Source of the DNA: a virus
Virus record (IMG/VR): IMGVR_UViG_3300009481_000089
Span: 1 to 25,088 of that record
Length of the DNA stretch: 25,088 bases
Strand: one strand, 5' to 3'
Shown: one piece after another, positions 22,063-25,088 of the stretch
How the letters are laid out: every line of letters begins with the position of its first letter
Numbering within the stretch: position 1 is the stretch's first letter
Translations under genes and position numbers: made by a program
The notes under the pieces: generated by a model
The model's database searches: none
The model's input: only the letters and a program-made list of their open reading frames with translations
Told to the model about the DNA's origin: nothing

Positions 22063-22098
22063 AAAAAAAACTTGGGGACTCCGTTAAGAATCCCCAAG
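22063..22098 (-). terminator. Intrinsic terminator of the 89-aa gene
   Basis: CTTGGGGA/TCCCCAAG, an 8-bp perfect stem (22071-22078 with 22091-22098) with a 12-nt loop, followed on the minus strand by eight T. A textbook rho-independent terminator, 22 nt after the stop codon. Confidence 0.93.
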
Positions 22099-22119
22099 GT
22101 ATCTACTCTAAATTACCTT

Positions 22120-22389
22120 CTACCCCTGTGCGATATAGGCTTTAATAGCTTGAGATACTTTAGTTGGCAGTCTTTTTTTCTGTAGAAGATTATTCACATC
22201 TTTAACAGTAAGGTTGCCTTCCTTAGATTGATTGTAGAAATGCGATTTGATTCGCGTGAAGTTAACCCAATTTCTCTTACCTTTTGTTTCTGTGAAATGG
22301 TAAGCTAGACGCATGCAAGCATTATAACTTGCCGGGTTTACGAGTTGCTCTTTTGAGAGGTTAGAAATGTCGAACTTTGACTGTGCCAT
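22120..22389 (-). CDS. First leftward early protein (89 aa), function unknown
   Basis: The gene has its own promoter (TTGACT, 17 bp, TATACT), AAGGAG before ATG, and its own terminator, so it is a single-gene unit expected to be transcribed strongly and early. The product is basic and helical: FDISNLSKEQLVNPASYNAC, then KGKRNWVNFTRIKSHFYNQS, then DVNNLLQKKRLPTKVSQAIK. The late part has a helix-turn-helix feel, but no family was recognised. A decayed inverted copy lies at 22575-22838. Position and expression signals suggest a regulator or host-takeover protein. This is inference. Confidence 0.8.
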   Translation of the reverse strand: MAQSKFDISNLSKEQLVNPASYNACMRLAYHFTETKGKRNWVNFTRIKSHFYNQSKEGNLTVKDVNNLLQKKRLPTKVSQAIKAYIAQG

Positions 22390-22426
22390 AATATACTCCT
22401 TATATTGTTAAATTATTGACATTTAT

Positions 22427-22455
22427 AGTATAATCCGAAGAGACTGCAAAGTCAA
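22427..22455 (-). promoter_or_regulatory. Sigma70-type promoter of the 89-aa gene
   Basis: TTGACT at 22450-22455 and TATACT at 22427-22432 with 17-bp spacing. A mirrored copy is at 22507-22540 on the plus strand, where the spacing has grown to 22 bp and the promoter is probably weak or dead. Confidence 0.85.
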
Positions 22456-22574
22456 ATCGCCTATTATAAATATAATATCTACATGTTAATAGGCGCTTTA
22501 GCTTATTTGACTTTGCAGTCTATTCGGTGCACATTATACTTTGTCAATAATTTGGCGATAGAAGGTGATATATT

Positions 22575-22838
22575 ATGAGCATTGTCAGGGTTCGTCAGTT
22601 CTTAGCTGTCAGAAGAGTGACTTGGAAACCCTTGCAAGTTGTTATGTTTGCAGGTGTTGACGATTAGTATTTTGCAGGGACGAAAGGTTAGAGAAATGGG
22701 TTAAGGGCATGTGAAACAAATTGATATTTATACATCAATGTAAGGAAGGGAGCCTTGCCTACAGCTATTGGATAATCTTTTACATAAAAAAAGATTGTTT
22801 TATTCTTTTGTCTCAAGCTATTAAAGTTTATATTGCAC
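22575..22838 (+). pseudogene. Decayed copy of the 89-aa early gene
   Basis: From the ATG on, this stretch aligns with the intact gene at 22120-22389. Shared blocks include AAACCCtTGCAAGTT against AAACCCgGCAAGTT, an AAAGG-T-AGAGAAA block, the CTAAGGAAGG-like block, and TCTCAAGCTATTAAAG. The protein end still reads QCKEGSLA...LLSQAIKVYIA against QSKEGNLT...KVSQAIKAYIA. Near the start the frame is shifted by one base relative to the functional copy, and it stops after 30 codons. No intact product can be made. A small frame in the second half (22721-22906) is part of this relic. Confidence 0.83.
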
Positions 22839-22868
22839 TTAGAACTATGTTGATTTTGCTACGATTCT

Positions 22869-22890
22869 TTGGGGATTTAGGAGTCCCCAA
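22869..22890 (+). terminator. Relic terminator of the decayed copy
   Basis: TTGGGGA/TCCCCAA stem matching the functional terminator at 22071-22098, but the loop is shorter and the T run is replaced by TTCCACAG. It should terminate poorly. Confidence 0.6.
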
Positions 22891-22954
22891 GTTCCACAGA
22901 TCGTAGAAAGAACTACAATCTGAATGAACTTCAAAGTCTACAAAGTCAAGCGAA

Positions 22955-23128
22955 GGTGAAGGGGGTAGGCAGGATGCCAGTGCCCCCCCACCATATATAG
23001 ATGTAGTGATCAAACATTTTAAGAAGATTTGAGTTGTAAACCAGATCCGCCGCCTATTAGACCTAATAGAGGGATGGTAAGAAAAGGGGAGTGCTGAGGG
23101 GGTATTCAGCCTTGGGGGGTACAAGGCT
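22955..23128. other. G-rich, hairpin-rich gap before the terminase operon
   Basis: This part of the gap has no gene. It holds a strong hairpin (GGGGG/CCCCC with GGCA/TGCC inside, 22961-22987), a dyad CTATTAG-AC-CTAATAG (23054-23069), and two overlapping hairpins with G-run loops: GCTGA/TCAGC (23093-23110) and AGCCTT/AAGGCT (23108-23128). G runs of 4 to 6 on one strand stand out in this AT-rich genome. A packaging start site is possible because the terminase-like gene follows. Confidence 0.5.
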
Positions 23129-23182
23129 CCATTGTATAGTTGTAATCGCCATTTGTCAAGTAATATTTATTTTAATTAGGTA

Positions 23183-23211
23183 TTGACAAGACTGCTATAC
23201 GACTGTAAACT
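23183..23211 (+). promoter_or_regulatory. Sigma70-type promoter of the rightward operon
   Basis: TTGACA at 23183-23188 and TAAACT at 23206-23211 with 17-bp spacing. The -35 is half of an inverted repeat with TTGTCAA at 23153-23159. The expected start is about 23218, one base before the ATG chosen for the next gene. Confidence 0.68.
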
Positions 23212-23218
23212 AGATGGC

Positions 23219-23647
23219 ATGACTGGATTACTGGACACTTACAATAAAAAGAAAGAGCTTACACCTAAGCAAGAATCTTTCTTAGGACATTTGGTTGAAA
23301 CAAAGGGTGATGCCAAGCGTGCGGCAGAACTAGCAGGCTACTCAGGCAATCACTATCAAGTCTTGAAAGCTTTAAAGAATGAAGTATTGGAAGTAACCAC
23401 AAATGTTTTAGCGCAGTCTGCACCGCAAGCCGCCTTTAAGATAATTGAAATGATATCTTCAGACGAAACAATTCCACAGGCTAATGTTAAATTACAAGCG
23501 GCACAGACCTTATTAGATCGTGTAGGAGTCTCCAAGTCTGAAAAGTTAGACGTGAATCATAAAGTATCTGGTGGTATTTTTATTATGCCCGAAAAAGAAA
23601 CTATTGTGATAGATGCGCAAGATGCTGAGTTTAAGGATGCCGACTAA
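23219..23647 (+). CDS. Terminase small subunit-like protein
   Basis: The N-terminal LTPKQESFLGHLVETKGDAKRAAELAGYSGNHY has the helix-turn-helix pattern common in small terminase subunits (LTxKQ.xFv...G....AA..AGY). VLAQSAPQAAFKIIEMIS and QAAQTLLDRVGVSKSEKLD follow, as in that family. It would recognise phage DNA and direct the large subunit during packaging. Length (142 aa) is normal. I chose the ATG at 23219; a TTG at 23183 lies in the -35 box and is unlikely. No ribosome site is visible before 23219, and the transcript may start almost at the ATG. No large terminase gene is seen in the rest of the window. Confidence 0.78.
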   Translation: MTGLLDTYNKKKELTPKQESFLGHLVETKGDAKRAAELAGYSGNHYQVLKALKNEVLEVTTNVLAQSAPQAAFKIIEMISSDETIPQANVKLQAAQTLLDRVGVSKSEKLDVNHKVSGGIFIMPEKETIVIDAQDAEFKDAD

Positions 23648-23852
23648 GTTTAAACCCACGGAAAGAAACTATGATAGGCGTACTGGAAGACATGCCCTCA
23701 TCTATCACTATATGAAAGCTACATCTAAACAAGATCTATTTGACTATATTAATTCTAGTAATGCAAAACCTAAAAAGGTTCATAAAGTTTTAAAAGAACT
23801 TAATCGAAGAGGAATCAATCTCGTTTGGAAAACGAAAAAAGAAAATGCTTAA
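23637..23852 (+). CDS. Conserved-looking basic protein (71 aa)
   Basis: Starts at ATG 23637 inside the end of the terminase-like gene (11-nt overlap). The sequence MPTKFKPTERNYDRRTGRHA, then IYHYMKATSKQDLFDYINSS and a KVHKVLKELNRRGINLVW helix-strand end, is basic and looks like a compact nucleic-acid-binding fold. I recall similar short proteins beginning with KFKP in marine phages. No function is known to me. Confidence 0.75.
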   Translation: MPTKFKPTERNYDRRTGRHALIYHYMKATSKQDLFDYINSSNAKPKKVHKVLKELNRRGINLVWKTKKENA

Positions 23853-23961
23853 AACTTTTAAAAACATACACAAATTTATGAAGTCTGGAAGGCTTCAAAA
23901 AGTTGTACGAGTAACATTTAAAAAACAAAGGAAGAAACATGGCAGAAAAAAGAAAAAGTAA
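23845..23961 (+). CDS. Very basic small protein (38 aa)
   Basis: Begins 8 nt before the end of the previous gene and ends 23 nt inside the next one. The product is highly basic (MLKTFKNIHKFMKSGRLQKV, then a KKQRKKHGRKKKK end). The overlap on both sides and the lack of a gap fit a real small gene, but the coding signal is weak because of its length. An RNA or DNA-binding peptide is a natural guess. Confidence 0.5.
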   Translation: MLKTFKNIHKFMKSGRLQKVVRVTFKKQRKKHGRKKKK

Positions 23962-24217
23962 AAAAGATTCAAGACTAACCAGAGCAGGAGTCAGTGGTTA
24001 CAACAAACCCAAACGTACTCCAAAACATCCAACCAAGTCACATGTGGTTGTAGCAAAAGAAGGCGACAAAATAAAATTAATAAGATTTGGACAGCAAGGA
24101 AAGACTGGTGATAGAACAAACACAGCACGTTCCAGATCTTTTAAGGCTCGACACGCTAAGAACATCGCAAGAGGAAAGATGTCTGCGGCGTATTGGGCAA
24201 ACAAAGTAAAATGGTAA
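23939..24217 (+). CDS. Conserved-looking basic protein (92 aa)
   Basis: ATG at 23939 with AGGAAG before it. The product is strongly basic at the start (MAEKRKSKKDSRLTRAGVSG), has a beta-hairpin-like KSHVVVAKEGDKIKLIRFGQQG, and ends with SFKARHAKNIARGKMSAAYW-ANKVKW. I recall this C-terminal pattern in marine phage proteins of unknown function, so it is probably a conserved family. A nucleic-acid-binding role would fit its charge. Confidence 0.8.
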   Translation: MAEKRKSKKDSRLTRAGVSGYNKPKRTPKHPTKSHVVVAKEGDKIKLIRFGQQGKTGDRTNTARSRSFKARHAKNIARGKMSAAYWANKVKW

Positions 24218-24230
24218 AGGAGTGCAGTTC

Positions 24231-24410
24231 TTGGAAAAGGATAAGATAGAAGAAGAAATTAAATTAATAGGTAGGCGTACCGAAGAAACCTTACATATTA
24301 TTGTAGATCATTTTAAAGAAGTAGATGAACGCTTAGAAGAGCTTGAAGATAGAATTGAAGAGCTAGAACAAAAGAGCCATACGCCTTGTGGGGAAAAGAA
24401 TGCCAATTGA
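24231..24410 (+). CDS. Small coiled-coil protein (59 aa, TTG start)
   Basis: AAAGGAG followed by eight bases points to the TTG at 24231. A GTG at 24222 would have no spacing to the same site. The product is mostly one charged helix (HFKEVDERLEELEDRIEELE), a likely coiled coil, with a short Cys-containing tail (THTP-type end, PCGEKNAN). It overlaps the next gene by 11 nt. No family recognised. Confidence 0.66.
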   Translation: MEKDKIEEEIKLIGRRTEETLHIIVDHFKEVDERLEELEDRIEELEQKSHTPCGEKNAN

Positions 24411-25088
24411 AACATTAGCATTAAATGATGTTTTAAATGATAAGACTGCTCATTTCTTTAAGTCTGGTAGTGTTTTAAGAAATGAAGAGAACGAAAGATT
24501 AAGTGAAGTACATAAGCTGTTGCCCGCCAAGGGCAACGCCGGAACAAATCTTGAGTACGATATTTGGTATGATTTTCCCAAAGATCCTAGAATACATGGT
24601 TATGTTTACACAGATGCTATGTCCAAGTTTATTTATATGAAGCCTGCTTCGTTTCAATATGCTAGTCAAGTAATGATTGAATCAATGAAAGAAGTTGTTA
24701 CTGAAGAAGGCGACATGCTTTTTAAAGAACTAGCAATTAAAAGTTTAGATAAATATAAACTAAGAAGAACAAAGTTTAAACCAAAGTATGTTATCTTCTT
24801 GCCGGGTACGAATATACTATATGATATAGTAGACATGGAAAAAGTAGAACAAGAAGTAGATAAAGGTGCATATCTTAAATGTCATCCCCTTACTTCTGCC
24901 TATGCTTTTGCAGATTTAAAAAGAAAGTTTAAAGATCGTATAATAGACAAGAAGCTATCTGGACACGCTATATTAAAACAAGCAGAGATTGTAGGTTGCT
25001 GTAGTAACTCTGAAATGGGATTAATTGGACTAGCGCAAGGAAGCGAAGTAAACTTATTTGATAAAGAAGGATGTAACCCTAGAACATA
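24400..25088 (+). CDS. Capsule/polysaccharide-enzyme-like protein, 3' end outside the window
   Basis: The frame runs from ATG 24400 to the window edge, 229 codons without stop. No ordinary domain is certain. The late part has CHPLTSAYAFADLKRKF, then HAILKQAEIVGCCSNSEMGL followed by IGLAQGSEVNLFDKEG. A 'KxHP' turn and then a conserved Ser/Glu stretch before a Gly-rich helix is the pattern of nucleotide-sugar binding in capsule synthesis (KpsC/KpsS-like) GT-B enzymes. The PKYVIFLPGTNI segment may be a Rossmann strand. It would extend the glycan theme of the minus-strand block. Its place among packaging-side genes is odd. The family call is tentative. Confidence 0.5.
   Translation, partial: MPIETLALNDVLNDKTAHFFKSGSVLRNEENERLSEVHKLLPAKGNAGTNLEYDIWYDFPKDPRIHGYVYTDAMSKFIYMKPASFQYASQVMIESMKEVVTEEGDMLFKELAIKSLDKYKLRRTKFKPKYVIFLPGTNILYDIVDMEKVEQEVDKGAYLKCHPLTSAYAFADLKRKFKDRIIDKKLSGHAILKQAEIVGCCSNSEMGLIGLAQGSEVNLFDKEGCNPRT

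Larger units (their letters stand above)
22022..22940. repeat. Inverted duplication of a whole transcription unit
   Basis: The left arm (22022-22466, minus) and the right arm (22487-22940, plus) match in order: CGCCTATTA box, promoter, leader with ATATTATG start, gene body, GGGGA..TCCCC terminator, and a CTTCAAAGTCTA block after it. Conserved pieces are interrupted by small insertions and deletions. The right copy carries all the damage noticed. Confidence 0.82.

Noticed and set aside
22721-22906. 61-aa plus-strand frame
   Set aside because: It is the C-terminal remnant of the decayed copy of the 89-aa gene, in frame only by chance.
22828-23124. 98-aa minus-strand frame in the G-rich gap
   Set aside because: Pro/Ser-rich translation of hairpin DNA, no start signal, and it runs antisense over the relic terminator.
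23070-23128. Intermolecular or simple G-quadruplex
   Set aside because: Four G runs are present, but loops are 8-12 nt and the hairpins compete; a weak prediction without testing.

Overview
The window is a stretch of an AT-rich, tightly packed genome of a tailed double-stranded DNA phage, most likely a marine one. The evidence is a T7-type replication set (family A DNA polymerase, primase-helicase, endonuclease I, ssDNA-binding protein, PD-(D/E)XK exonuclease), a phage lysozyme and a terminase small subunit-like gene. It also carries cargo genes typical of ocean phages: Hsp20, B12-dependent ribonucleotide reductase, a JmjC/cupin oxygenase, a radical SAM enzyme and glycosyltransferases. The gene style recalls uncultured marine and SAR11-type phages, but the host cannot be read from this sequence. 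No phage RNA polymerase is visible. Instead there are several near-consensus sigma70 promoters, so the host polymerase probably transcribes the early genes.

Layout. (1) 1-4285, plus strand: the end of an hsp20 gene, a small membrane peptide, then three overlapping genes for two secreted low-complexity proteins and one membrane/coiled-coil protein. (2) 4282-8103, minus strand: a sugar/modification block with a GT29 sialyltransferase-like enzyme, a short SDR-like protein, a radical SAM/SPASM enzyme, a GT-A glycosyltransferase and a JmjC-type oxygenase. (3) 8103-16976, minus strand: nucleotide metabolism, lysis and replication. (4) 17182-21549, minus strand: early genes, mostly small and of unknown function, plus Gp88-like and DUF932 proteins, served by a series of similar promoters. 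(5) 21627-23218: a mainly non-coding control region with a DnaA box, folded elements, a monocistronic early gene, and a decayed inverted copy of that gene. (6) 23183-25088, plus strand: a new promoter and a rightward operon starting with a terminase small subunit-like gene and ending in a glycan-related gene cut by the window end.

How it fits together: leftward transcription starts at about 22.4, 21.6, 21.2, 20.7 and 17.2 kb and runs through early, replication and modification genes until it meets the rightward late genes at 4282-4285, where the two stop codons overlap. The rightward operon from 23.2 kb presumably continues into packaging and structural genes outside the window.

The most unusual content is non-coding. 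There is a 134-nt RNA with a predicted four-way junction between a strong promoter and the ssDNA-binding protein gene. A second leader has a predicted pseudoknot and a competing hairpin. Three promoter-plus-hairpin cassettes resemble one another. A 104-bp folded element is bounded exactly by 9-bp direct repeats. A whole transcription unit (promoter, gene, terminator) is duplicated head to head with one copy in decay. All structures were read by eye and no folding program was run.
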